Positions 1-10,700 of a stretch of 36,552 nt of DNA are shown here, piece by piece (positions within the stretch are counted from its first letter, which is position 1; the number at the start of each line of letters is the position of its first letter). The notes under the pieces were generated by a model. That model searched no databases. It was given only the letters and a program-made list of their open reading frames with translations, and was not told where the DNA came from. The DNA lies in the NCBI GenBank assembly GCA_964511185.1, contig CAZEDU010000045.1:1-36552 (forward strand). Reading direction: 5' to 3'. This DNA is from CAZEDU01 sp964511185 (GTDB taxonomy: Bacteria; Myxococcota; Myxococcia; Myxococcales; Myxococcaceae). The translations under genes and the position numbers were made by a program.

Positions 1-228
1 GAGCTCCTCGGCGAAGACGGTGACGTACCAGTAGTCGAGCCCGCTGCCGCCGTGGCCCGGGTCGTGGTTGATGCCCAAGAACCCCAGCTCGCCGCACTGC
101 TGGAAGAGCTCGCGCGGGAAGATGCCCGCCCGGTCCCACTCCAGCGCGTGCGGGACCAGCTCTTTCTCCACGTAGGCGCGGACCGTCTTGCGAAACGCCT
201 GGTGCTCGTCGGTGAAGTAGCTCGGCAT
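1..228 (-). CDS. Acyl-CoA dehydrogenase, N-terminal fragment (runs off left edge)
   Basis: The minus strand opens with ATG at 228 and stays open for 76 codons to the window edge. The peptide begins MPSYFTDEHQAFRKTVRAYV and continues through KELVPHALEWDRAG, FPRELFQQCGELGFLGI and HGGSGLDYWY. This is the all-helical N-terminal domain of acyl-CoA dehydrogenases, which oxidise acyl-CoA thioesters with FAD. The FAD/substrate-binding middle domain and catalytic base lie outside the window, so substrate class cannot be judged. A GGAGA ribosome site sits about 6 nt before the ATG. The gene follows the Cys-rich lipoprotein gene by 56 bp in the same orientation, with a hairpin in between, so it may be a separate transcription unit. 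The family call is secure; the exact subfamily is not. Confidence 0.9.
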   Translation of the reverse strand, partial: MPSYFTDEHQAFRKTVRAYVEKELVPHALEWDRAGIFPRELFQQCGELGFLGINHDPGHGGSGLDYWYVTVFAEEL

Positions 229-240
229 TGCGTCGTCTCC

Positions 241-267
241 GTGAGCCCCTCGTCGAAAGGAGCTCAC
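241..267 (-). terminator. Intergenic stem-loop between lipoprotein and acyl-CoA dehydrogenase genes
   Basis: GTGAGC at 241-246 is complementary to GCTCAC at 262-267. After one mismatch, a further CCT/AGG pairing extends the stem to 6+3 bp around a loop of about 7 nt. It lies between the lipoprotein stop (285) and the ribosome site of the acyl-CoA dehydrogenase (start 228). There is no T-run on the minus strand, so it is only a candidate Rho-independent-like terminator or mRNA-stabilising element. Confidence 0.35.
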
Positions 268-284
268 GGCAGACTAGCCGAGCC

Positions 285-1598
285 TCACGTCGGCTGGCAG
301 TAACCGTAGCCCGCCGACGCCGCGTTGATCTGCAGACAGTTGTGCGCGGGCACCTGCGGGCAGCTCGAGTCACCCACCGTCACGTCGCAGTACGAGCGGC
401 AGATGCCGGAGCTGCCGGTCACCAGGCCGTTGCAGTGCAGCGCGCGGGTCGGGTTCTCCTCGAAGCAGGCCGTCGGCGCGGTGCACGACTGCCCCGACTG
501 CCGCGTGTCGGAAGGCGGCGCGCAGTACGCCACCGGCGTGGCCCCCGCGCTGTCGAAGAAGCAGTAGGTGCCGTTCGGGCAGTCCGCGCTGCGCACGTCG
601 CAGGGGCGGCGGCAGGCCTGCTGGAAGCTCGAGGCCACGCACACCTCTCCCGGATCCCCGCCGTCGGCCGCCGCGCACTCCTGGCCGCCCAGGCCTCCGC
701 ACTTGCAGGTGCCGTCCTCCGGATCGCACGAAGTGCCGCCCGGGCAGAGGACCGGACCGCCGTCGGGCTTCTGGCACTTGGCGCCGCCCTGGCACTGCGG
801 CGGAGGACCCAACGAGCAGATCTGCTCGCTGCCGCACTCCTGGCCGCCGGGGCCGCCGCACTTGCACTTGCCGTCGGTCGGATCGCAGGTCAGGCCGCCG
901 GTGCAGCTCACGTTGTTGCAGCTGCTGCTCACCTGGCATGAGCGCTCGGCCTCCAGGCAGGCCCCGCCATCGGAGCCCGCCGGGCACGCGCAGGCCTGGC
1001 CGCTCTGGCACAGCACGCCGTTGCACTTGCAGTAGCCGTCGACCGGATCGCACGCCGTCCCCGGCGCGCAGCGCGTGGTCGCGCACAGGCTCTGGGTGCA
1101 GGCCTTGGCGCCGTCCTGGCCGACCGAGCAGGTCTCGTCCGCCTGGCAGGTCGCGGTGCCGCACTTGCAGGTCACCGTCTGCGGGTCGCACACCTGGTTC
1201 TTCGGGCAGGCGAGCTCGGCGCAGCTGAGCGCGCCGGCGCACTGCTTCTTGGCCGGGTCGCAGACGAACCCGGGCTCGCACGCCTTGCCGCCGGTGCCAC
1301 CGCACTTGCACTTGCCGTCGGTGCCGTCGCAGCTCATGCCGTTCGAGCAGTTCACGTTCGCGCACAGGGTCGGCACGCAGGTCACCGAGCCGATGTCGCA
1401 GACGTAGTTCTCCCGACAGACGGTGCCGCCCCGGCCCCCGCACTTACAGACCCCGTCGAGCGGATCGCACGTCAGCGGGTCTTCGCAGCGGACGTTGTTG
1501 TCCTGGCACAGGTTCTTCGATCCGCCGCACGACTGGCCCAACGCGAACAGCGCCAGGCCCGCCATCGCGGCCAGGGTGAGAATCTTCGGCATGCGCAT
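285..1598 (-). CDS. Cysteine-rich repeat protein, probable lipoprotein (component C)
   Basis: This 437-residue exported protein starts MRMPKILTLAAMAGLALFAL, followed by GQSC at 21-24. The Cys at 24 is a candidate lipidation site, but the -3/-2 residues (G, Q) are atypical, so simple secretion is possible. From about residue 30 it carries six tandem modules of roughly 45 residues with the core CDPxDGxCKCGG; the third and fourth are degenerate (CKCGTATC, CKCNGVLC). A less regular Cys-rich tail (about 330-437) follows. The spacing suggests small disulphide-knotted domains like those in many myxobacterial surface proteins. AGGAC lies 10 nt before the ATG. It is the last gene of the surface cluster, 38 bp after the fused giant gene. 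Function is unknown; an extracellular binding or stalk role is inference. Confidence 0.85.
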   Translation of the reverse strand: MRMPKILTLAAMAGLALFALGQSCGGSKNLCQDNNVRCEDPLTCDPLDGVCKCGGRGGTVCRENYVCDIGSVTCVPTLCANVNCSNGMSCDGTDGKCKCGGTGGKACEPGFVCDPAKKQCAGALSCAELACPKNQVCDPQTVTCKCGTATCQADETCSVGQDGAKACTQSLCATTRCAPGTACDPVDGYCKCNGVLCQSGQACACPAGSDGGACLEAERSCQVSSSCNNVSCTGGLTCDPTDGKCKCGGPGGQECGSEQICSLGPPPQCQGGAKCQKPDGGPVLCPGGTSCDPEDGTCKCGGLGGQECAAADGGDPGEVCVASSFQQACRRPCDVRSADCPNGTYCFFDSAGATPVAYCAPPSDTRQSGQSCTAPTACFEENPTRALHCNGLVTGSSGICRSYCDVTVGDSSCPQVPAHNCLQINAASAGYGYCQPT

Positions 1599-1636
1599 TT
1601 TTCGATGTCCTGTTTCGTGCCGCTTCGAGAGGTCGG

Positions 1637-4600
1637 CTACCGGCCGCGCCGACGCGAGCGAATGGCGAACGCCACCGCCAACAGACCGAGCAACGAGGGA
1701 GCGAACGGTGCACCCGCACAGCCACCCTTCTCGTAGTCCGGCCGCAACTTGATGGAGAGACCGCGCACGTCTTGGCGGCCTTGCTTGTCGGTCACCTTGA
1801 CCAGGAAGCTATAGACGCGCGGCTGGCTCTCGGTCACCGCCGGGAACTCCGGCGAGGGCTCGGGGGCCACCGCCTCGCCGGTCAGCGTACCGTCTTCCAT
1901 GATCGTCAGGCCCGGCGGCAGCTCCTGCGTCCCCGGCGCGCACTGGTAGGTCTTGAGATCCTGCTGCACCTGCAGCGCGCAGGTGTGCTCGAACTTGAGC
2001 CCGTCGTCGCCCGACTTGCTGTTGGTGACGATGCGCGCGCTGTAGCCGTGACCGATGAACGCGTCGGGCAGGTTGATGGTGGTGATGGCGAGCGCCTCGT
2101 CGTACGTGACCCGGAGCGGCAGCGTGGTGGAGTCCTCGTTCCCGTTGCTCTTGTCCTGCACCGTGAGCGTGATGGCGAACAGGCCGGCCTTCGCCGGCAC
2201 CCCCGCCAGCGTGTTGTTCACCGCGTCGATGGTGAGCCCCATGCCCGCGGGCAGCTCCGTGGCCGGGTCGCCGCTCTTCTCGGTCTCGTTCTCCGCGAGC
2301 TGCTGGTAGCCGCTGATGCGCCAGCTGAACGGCCCCTTCCCGCCGACCACCTGGAGCGGCTGCGTGTAGCTCTGGCCCAAGATGCCCGTGCGCAGCCGCG
2401 CGAGCGCGATGTGCATGGTGCTCGGCGTCACCACCCGCACGCGCAGGTCCTTGCTGGCCTTGGCGCCCGCGGCGTCGGTCAGCTCGACCCCGAAGGTGAA
2501 CAGCCCCGCCTCGGCCGCGCGGCCTTCGACGTGGCCGTCGGTGGCGAGCGCCAGGCCCGCCGGCATCCGGCTGTCCGCGCGCACCGCCCACTTGTACGGC
2601 GGCTTGCCACCGACCGCGATCAGGTCGGCCGCGTACGCGCGGGCGAACTCGGCGGTGGGCAGGTCCTGGTCGACGATCGCGAGCGGCACGTTGGCCGGCG
2701 TCACCTGAATCGAATACGAGCCCGTCGCCTCGGCCCCTCCGGAGCTGACCTTCACGTCGAACGCGAAGGCGCCGGGCGACGCCGGGGTGCCCAGGAGCAG
2801 CCCCTTGTTCGACAGCGCCATGCCCGGAGGCAGCTGGCCGCCCGCGAGCGTCCACACGTAGGCGCCGTCACCGCCGGCCGCCTCGAACGTCAGCCCGAAC
2901 GGCGCGTACTGGCTCGCGCCCGGCAACGCGCCGGTGAGGATGGTGAGGCCGCCGGTGTTGATGACGATCGGCGTGGGCGCGGTGGCGCAGTTGTTCACCT
3001 CGCTGATCTCGACGATGGTCGACGTCGGGGTCGCGGTCGGGTCGTAGTCCACGCACGCGCCCACCCAGTACTTGCCGGGGTGCAGGTCGGTCGGCAGCGC
3101 GACGTCTTCCTGCTTGCTGTCGACCGCGTTCACCGCCAGCGCCGGCGAGGTGCCGCTGGCGCCCAACACCCGGTCGGAGACGGTCACCACGTCGTTCTCC
3201 GAGAGGAAGAAGGTGTACTTGAACGTCGTGGTGAGCGGCGCGTTGCCCGCGTTGGCCAGCGTGCGGTTGATGCCGATGCTCTGGCCAGGCGCGGCGGTGG
3301 CGGGGCCGGTCACGCTGCCGACGATCAGGTCGGGCGTGGGCGCGCCGATGCGCAGCGGGATGGGCAGGGCCGTGTTGTTGGTCTCGTCGAGCTCGAGCAC
3401 CAGGCCGTCCGGGTCCGCGCGCGCGAGCAGGTAGTAGTTGCCCTGCGCCATCGCGCTGGGAATCGTGCCGCTCGCCGTCACCAAGATCTCTTGCCCCGCC
3501 TCGAGCGGCCTGGGCTGCGAGGTGCCGAGCACGGTGTCGCCCGCGTCCCACTGCACGTCGGTCGACAGGTAGAAGCGCACCGACGCGCTCTCGGAGCGGC
3601 GGCCGCCGTTGTTGCGCAGGGTGGCGGCGCTGCGGAACGGCACGCCCGCGTAGCCGGTCTGGTCCCCGGCGATCGAGACGATGGTCAGATCCGCCGGGAG
3701 GAAGAAGTCGATGACGCCGTTCTCGGGCCACTCGGCGCCCGAGCAGCGGCCCTGCACGCTGGTGGTGCACGCCAGCGCCGGGACGCCGTCCCCCACCGCG
3801 CGCATGATGCCGACCGAGGCGGTGCCCGCCGTCTGATCGATCTTGTTCGCGTAGGCGAAGCGAATGCGGTTGGTGTTCTCTTGCAGCCGCAGCTGGAAGG
3901 TGGCGCGGGTCTGGCTACCGGAGACCGACATGTCGCGCCACTCGACGACGAACTCCTGGTTGGGCGAGGTGCCTTGCGTCTCCACCTTGACGGCGGCGGG
4001 CGCGGTCTTGCTGAGCAGATCCCACCACGGCGCCATCATCGTCTGCGGCGACGAGCTGCTGGTGCTCGAGTGCGGGATGCCCAGGTTCGACGACTGGGTC
4101 GCCGAGCCGCTGAACACCGCGTAGCCGTACTGGCTGATGGTGATGCTGGTGTAGCCGGTGCCGTAGAAGTTGAAGCGGAACGGCAAGGCCTCGATGGCGC
4201 TCGTGCCGCTCAGCACCTTGGCCTGCGCGCTCACCGGCTGGAACGGCGAGGTCCCGGTCGACACCTCGTAGGTGATGGTCTGGCCCGCGGCCGCCACCGG
4301 CAGCGCGAGCGCGGCGCCCGCCACCGCCGCGAAGAGCCCACGGCGCGGGCGGCGCGGCGCCAGACGACGGCGCTGCAGCCAGAGCAGCGGGAGCAGGAAG
4401 ATCGCCCAGAGGCCGGCCTTGCCCGACGTGGTGGTGCAGCCCGCCTGCGGCGGCGCCTCTCGCACCTCGAGCGTGAACGCCGACAGACCCGTGCCGCTGG
4501 AGTCACGCGCCTCGACGATGATGTTGTACACGCCGACGGCGTTCTCCTCGGCAACGGTTCCTGACACGACTCCCTCCTGAGACAGAGCCAACCCCGGCGG

Positions 4601-7600
4601 GAGCGCGCCGGAGAAGAGGTTGAAGCGGGTCTGCGTGCCCTGGGTGTTGGCGGTGAACGAGAAGCTCACCTCTTGGCCCGGGTGGAACACGGCCGGCATG
4701 TCGAGCGCGCCGATGCGCAGCCGGTCGGCGTAGACGCGCAGCACGTAGTCGGCCGAGTCGATCCGGCCCTTGGCGTCCTCCACCTGAATGCTGAACGCGA
4801 AGGTGCCGGCCACGGTGGGCTTGCCCTCGAGGATGCCGCGCTCGTCCGACAGCGTGGTGAGCACGAGCCCCTCGGGCAGCGCGCCGACCGACACCGACCA
4901 CTTGAGCGGCTTGGCGAGCGGGCTCTTGTCGAGGTTCTCGGCGACCAGGTCGGTGACGTAGTCGATGTTCACCAGGCTGTCGGGCAGCGAGAGCGTCTTG
5001 AGCGACAGCGCGCTCGGCTCGACCACCTTCACCCGAAGATCGGCCTGCGCCTTGTTGCCCAGACCGTCGACCACCTCGAACACCACGCGGCGCTCGCCAA
5101 TCGGCGTCGCCATGGAGACGTTGCCCTGCAACACGCCCTCGGCGTCGAAGCCGATGCCGACCGGCAGCGAGCCATCCACGATGCGCCACTGGTACGGCCG
5201 AGCGCCACCGGCGGCGGCGAGCGCCGTCTCGTAGTGCGCGGTCGCGCTGCGCACGATGGGCGGCAACGTGGTGGTGAGCACCTCGAGCGCGCTGGTGTTC
5301 GGCAGCACGCGCAAGGCGAAGCGGCCCGCCGAGCTCTTGCCGCCGCTGTGCACGACGACGGTGAACGCGGTGACCGCCGCGGTGGTGGGCGTACCGCTCA
5401 GGGTCCCGTCCGTCGACAGCGTGAGGCCCGCCGGGAGCGGCCCTTGGGTCTGGTCGACCGACCAGGTGGGCGTGGTGGTGGTGCCGACCGCGGTGAAGCG
5501 GAACAGGTACGGCCGGTTGAGCACCGCGTCGGGGAGCTGCGGCGTGGCGATCTTGAGCGCCGACTGCACCACGCGCACCGGCGAGATGGTCGCGCCGTAG
5601 TTGTTCTGCTCGTCGAGCTCGGCGACCTTGTTGTCGGGGTCGACGACGCAGCCGATGTAGTACGAGCCGGCCGGCATGCTGACCGGCAGCTGCACGTAGT
5701 CGGTGGCGGCGTTGTCCTGGCCGACGTTGAGCGCCAACTCGGGGTTCGCCGAACCGCCCTGCACCAGGGTGAGCGGGAAGTCCTCCTCGGTGATGATGTC
5801 GTTCGCCGAGGCGAAGTACTTGTAGGCCACCGCCCCGCCCGGCTGGTTCCCGATGTTCTTGATCACGCGGTAGACGGGGATGATCTCACCCACGCCGACG
5901 CTGGCCGGTGCGTCGACCTTGGTGACCGTGTAGTCGGCCGCCGGCGAGCGCAGCAGCACCGCGCCCGACGGGCCGGAGTTGTTGTTGTCGTTGAGCTCGA
6001 ACACCTCGCCGAGCGAATCGAGGATGCCGAACACGTAGTACNNNNNNNNNNGGGTAGTCCTTGTTGGTCTTGTCCTTGAGCGGCAGCGTGACGTTGATGC
6101 TCGTGGAGCGCGTCGTCCCCGCGGGCAGCGCCGGGACCTGCTGCTCGACGAGCAGGTTGTCGGTGAACAGCGAGAGGTTCCCATCGAGCGAGAGCACCAC
6201 GCCGATGCGGAACGGCGCGCCGTCGGCCCCACCCTCGTTGTGGTAGGTGACGCGGACGGTGATCGGCTCGCCCAGGTTGGCGACCTTGGTCGGCAGCCCG
6301 GTCGTCGCGTCGAGCAGCTCGATCGCGTCGAGCACCAGGTCGGCCTGCTCGATGCGCACCTTCGCGGTCGACGCGACGACGTTGTTCAGCTCGTTCGCCT
6401 CGGTGATCGCCTTCGCCGAGTCGAGCTCGAGCAGGTAGTAGAAGTCGCCGCCGGGCAGGTCGGCCGGGGCGGTCACGTTGAAGTTCTCGTCGACCGTCTC
6501 GCCGCCGGTGACCGCGCGCGTGCGCGTGGCGAGCAGGTAGTCGTTCGCGTCGAGCGTCGTGTTGCTCGACAGGTAGATGCGGTACTGCATGCTGCCGGCC
6601 GGATCAGACCCCTGGTTGAAGTACTTGGCGTTGATCGCGATCGTGTTGCCCGGGCCCGAGAGCGCCGGGCCGCTCACCGCCGTCGCGACCAGGTCGATGC
6701 CCTGGGTGAAGTAGCTGCTGGTCGAGCCGACGTTGTTGGTCTCGGTCGCCTCGGTCACCGTGCCCGCGCTGTCCGCTTCGACCAGCACGTAATACTGACC
6801 GGCCGCCGGCTTGGGGTTCACCGCGAAGGTCGCGCTGACGGTGGTGGTCGAGCTGGCGGCCACGCTCACCGGCGTGGTGGCCGTGAAGATGAGCTGGTCG
6901 GCGCCGGTGCCGGTGGTCTGCAGCACCTTGTCGGTCGACAGGTACGCCTTCCACACGAAGTTGTTCGCCGCGGTGCGCCCGAAGTTCCGGAAGGTGGGCG
7001 ACACGGTCATGTTCAGCGCGGTGCTGGTGGTGGACAGGTTCGAGAGCGCCACGGAGTCGACCATGATGTCGGGCTGCAGCGGCGTATCCACGGTGTAGAT
7101 CGTGTTGGCGGGCCAGTTGGAGCCGTTGCAGAGGTTGCCGCAGGTGAGGAACGACTGGCCGCTCGACCCGTCCAGGTTCTCGAAGCCGGCCGACGTGTCG
7201 CCGTCGTTGCCGATGTGCGTGCCGTAGTGCACCTGGAACTGGCCCGACGACTTGAGGCGCACCTGGAACGTGAAGGAGCCCTGCCCGCCGAAGTAGCCCC
7301 AGTTCAAAAACTCGATCACCACCTCGTTCGGGGTGGACTTGTCGACGAGGATCTTCCCGCTGTTGCCAATCAGGTCGTCCCACCAGGGCGCGATGAAGTC
7401 CCCCGGCGTGGTGGCGTTGGGGATGGCGTCGTTGCTCGCGCAGATGGAGTTGTAGCCGGTCAGGCAGGTGGTCGGCGCGAACAGCAGCAGGCCGTTCGCG
7501 TGCACGGTCACGGTGTCGAAGCTCTTGCCGTAGAAGGGGAAGTTGAAGCCCAGCGTGACGTTGGCGATGCCCTCGTCGCGGTTGGTGGGGGTGATCTCTT

Positions 7601-7724
7601 GCGCGCTCGCGCCGAGCGGCACGTAGGTCTGCGAGGTCGAGCTGACCTGGTAGCTCTGCGCCAAGGCCATCGCGGGCGCCAGCGCCACCCAAGTCACTGC
7701 CATCGTCGAGAACAAAGACCTCAT
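1637..7724 (-). CDS. Giant fused surface protein: two NIDO/CARDB/He_PIG/CTERM proteins in one frame (A'-A'')
   Basis: A single reading frame of about 2,025 codons, interrupted only by a 10-N gap. Part A' has a signal peptide (MRSLFSTMAV..., cleavage likely after AMALA at 22), a nidogen-like domain with the FNFPFYGKSF...HANGLLLF pattern, four CARDB modules (ends ETNN, ELNN, LNDNNN, DEQNN) and four He_PIG-type modules (LPAGLTLSTDGTLSGTPT and variants). It ends in a C-terminal sorting-like tail: AGC, hydrophobic stretch, QRRR. Without any stop, a signal-peptide-like segment (LFAAVAGAALALPVAAA) follows, then A'': another nidogen-like domain (LPFRFNFYGTGY), two CARDB, four He_PIG and a second tail (GGC...SLLGLLAVAFAIRSRRRGR). 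A strong AAGGAG lies 8 nt before ATG 7724, and the gene follows B' by only 28 bp. CARDB and He_PIG are adhesion-type beta-sandwich modules; ligand unknown. Confidence 0.85.
4283..4438 (-). other. Internal sorting signal directly followed by internal signal peptide (fusion junction)
   Basis: Reading the minus strand, Cys (codon 4436-4438) starts the tail CTTTSGKAGLWAIFLLPLLW, then LQRRRLAPRRPRRG, then LFAAVAGAALALPVAAAG with a signal-peptidase-like AAA site. The tail aligns with the true C-terminus of protein A (FTLEV...GC..TSG...QRRR). I see no stop codon in this frame. There is no ATG in any frame near the junction; the only in-frame candidates are a GTG inside the hydrophobic segment or a CTG before APRRPRR, neither with a ribosome site. 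This is either a genuine polyprotein junction or a lost stop/start pair. Confidence 0.8.
6042..6051. other. Assembly gap (10 N) inside a CARDB module
   Basis: The frames on either side continue the same protein (…LKDKTNKDYP before, YYVFGILDSLGEVFELND after) but do not join across exactly 10 bases. They join if the true length is a multiple of three. The CARDB pattern suggests only a few residues are missing, so the N-run is a placeholder and not a real frameshift. Confidence 0.85.
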
Positions 7725-7752
7725 CCCACGGACTCCTTGAAGAAAATGCTTC

Positions 7753-10700
7753 TTAAAAACACGTCACCCGATAGCTGATGGTGAGCTGATCACCCGGCGC
7801 CGGCACGTACTGCGGCTCGAGCTTCACGGCGTTGGTCACCGGCGAGTACGACCACGCCTGCGCGCCGTTCACCATCTGCGGGAGCTCGACCCCGTTGATC
7901 TTCATCACGATGCGGTTGCCGCCCGTCTGGTTGGGCACGGCGGTCAACTGGAACTCCGAGCGTGACCCGAACGCCGCCTTGCCCAGCGCCTGGAGCGCGT
8001 TCGACCAGTTCGGCGTGCAGATGCTCTCCTTGAAGCCGCCGGTCTTGCGCACCATGTCCGCGAAGCGGCCGTCGTCGGGAGTCGCCTGGCAGCCCGAAGG
8101 CGCGGCGGCGAAGAAGCCGGCGATGGCGTTGAAGCTGAACAGGTGGCGGCGGCTCGTCCCTTTGATGTTGACGAACCGGTTCACGTAGTAGTCCACGGTG
8201 CCCGACGACTGCTCGGTCTCGTCGGTGACCGCGACCACCGCCAGCGTCGCCTCGTCGCGCAGGAAGCCGTCGTTGACGGTCGAGACGAGCGGCGGGGTGA
8301 GCGCCTTGAGTGCGGGCTCGAAGGCCATCTCGTTCGCCCCACCGCCGATGCCGACGTTCACCTTCGCCTTGAACTTCGACTCGAGGTCCGCCATGCCGGC
8401 GTAGAGCACCGTCTCCGGGTGGTTCGGGCCGCTCGTGAACGCGCCCTTGGCGCCGCCCGAGCCCATGTCGGTGGTGGTGACCGCGATGTGGAAGTCGATG
8501 TCCGCGGCGACCGCGTACTGAATGAAGCTCGCGAAGTTGTCGCCGAGCGCCTTCTGCTCGTCGGCCATCGAATTCGAATTGTCGATGACGAACAGCACGT
8601 CGGCGCGGCGGTCGGCGTCTTGCTCGAAGGTGTCGGTCTGCTGGCCGGTCGGGTCGCCCTTGGCCTTCAGCGCGACCACGTACGTCACCTGCTGCGCGCC
8701 GAGGTTCGACTTCACGCCGATGGCGCCAACGTCATCGCCCAGGTCGATGGGCCGGTAGCGCGCGCTGAAGGTGGCCTGCGCGCCGGGGCTGATCGACAGC
8801 CCGCCCGCGCTGATCGCCGGCGTGCTGACGAGCTGGAACTCAGGGCACGCCGACGCGCCCGCGCAGTTGGGGCCGCCCGCGGCCTGCCCCGCCGGCATGT
8901 CGACCGAGATGCCGGTCACCACCACGGGCGAGCTGCAGGTGTTGTAGACGGTGAAGGTGCGGGTGGCCGAGTTGCAGCCCAGCGCGACGGCGCCGAAGTC
9001 GAAGTCGTCCGGGGCGATGGTCAGGCAGCCCGAGCCCAGCTTCGCCTTCAGGTCGACCACCGCGCGCGGCGAGGTGGGAGACGCGACGAACAGCTCCAGC
9101 TGCCCCGTCACGTCGGTCGGCGTGGCGGGCACCGGCGGCGAGGCCTTGGCGCGCACCGGGATCAACAAGGACTCGCCGGGCTGGAGCTCCTTCGAGGCGA
9201 GCGGGCCGGCGGGCAGCGAGAAGGCCCCGTGCGAGCCGGCCGCCACGTCCGCGCTCGACACCAGGCACACCTCGCCCGGCGCCACGCCGCGGTTGGTGAG
9301 CGTGACGCCCAGCTCGGTCGACGCCGGCGCGGTGAGCACGCCGAAGTGGAGCGTCGTCGGCGTGAGCGCGTAGTTGCACGGCGGCGCGGTGACCACGTCG
9401 GCCTGGATGGCGACCTGGACCTCGGGCTCGTCGGCGTCGTTCGAGAAGACGGTGAGGGTGAACTGCTTCGGACCGACCGACTTGGGCGTCAGCCTCACGA
9501 CCAGCTCGGTGTAGTTCCGACCCGCGGTCGCCTCGATGCCGACGCTCGGGTCGTACGCGCCCGGGCCGCTCTGGGCCGGTCCTTCGACGGCGAGCTCGCT
9601 CGGATCTCCCGAGACGGTCTTCACCTCGAAGTAAGGCTGGCCCGCGCCGCCCTTGCCGAGCTTCAGGTTCGCGCGCGCGTCGGGCTGCGGCGGCTTGGCG
9701 CCCACGTTGAGCACCGTGAGCTTGCGGGTCTGCGACTGGTTCGTGCCGGCGAAGTAGGCCACCTTGCCGAAGCCGAGCTGCCCGGCCGGGAGCACGTGGA
9801 TGTCCGCGCCGCCGCCGAAGCCCTTGAGCGGCACCAGCCCCGCGCTCTGGCTCGCCAGGTCGGTGTGGAAGGACAGCTGTCCGGCCTTCGCGCCCAGCGC
9901 GGTCGGCTGGAACGACAGCTTCACCTTGCCCTGCCCCTGCTTGGGCACCAGCACCGACGCCCCCGAGCCGACGAGCTTGAACTCCGCCGGGCTCGGCGCC
10001 AGGTGGCTGACCACGATGTCGGCCTGGCCCGCGTTCTTGAACGTCAGCTCCGCCTCGAGGGTGGCGCCGGGCGCGGCGTAGCCGAAGTCGAGCTCGCGCG
10101 GCTCCCACGTCAGCACCTGCTCGACGCCGGCGCCCACCAGCTGCACCTTGAAGTTCGGGCAGTCGGCCGAGGCGCGCATGTCGACGAGCGCCAGGTACTC
10201 GCGCAGCTCGGTCGGGCGGAAGGTGAAGACCACCGAGCGGGCCCCCATCGGGGGAATGGTGAAGCTGCCGCGCGGCGAGCTCGGGTCGAACCCGAACGAG
10301 GCCTGGTCGTTGCCGTAGATGTCGCCGACCGTGGCGGTCGACTCCACCTGCTGCACGTTCGGAAGCTCCTGCGAGAAGCGCGCGGTGTCTCCCTTGGCCA
10401 CGCCGCCGAAGTCGATCTTCGACGGCACGCGGCACACGCTCGAGACCGCCGTCGCCTTCAGGGTGATGCGCGCCGTCTCCGCCCCTTCGGCGGTGTTGGC
10501 GCCGCGCAGCACGAGCGTCACCTCGTGCGGCACCGCCTTCGCTTCGCCTTGCGGCGGGGCGGTGAAGGTCATCGCGAAGCGCGCCGTTTCGGACGCGCCG
10601 AGCTCGGTCGGAACGAAGCGCACGTCGAAGACCGGCTCCGGGTCCGCGTGGGTGTCGCCGATGACGACCGGCGCGCCGCCCTCTTTGGTGAGCGACTCGA

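Noticed and set aside
6042..6051. A frameshift splitting the giant gene into two genes
   Set aside because: The protein continues one CARDB module on both sides of the N-run; the shift is explained by placeholder length.
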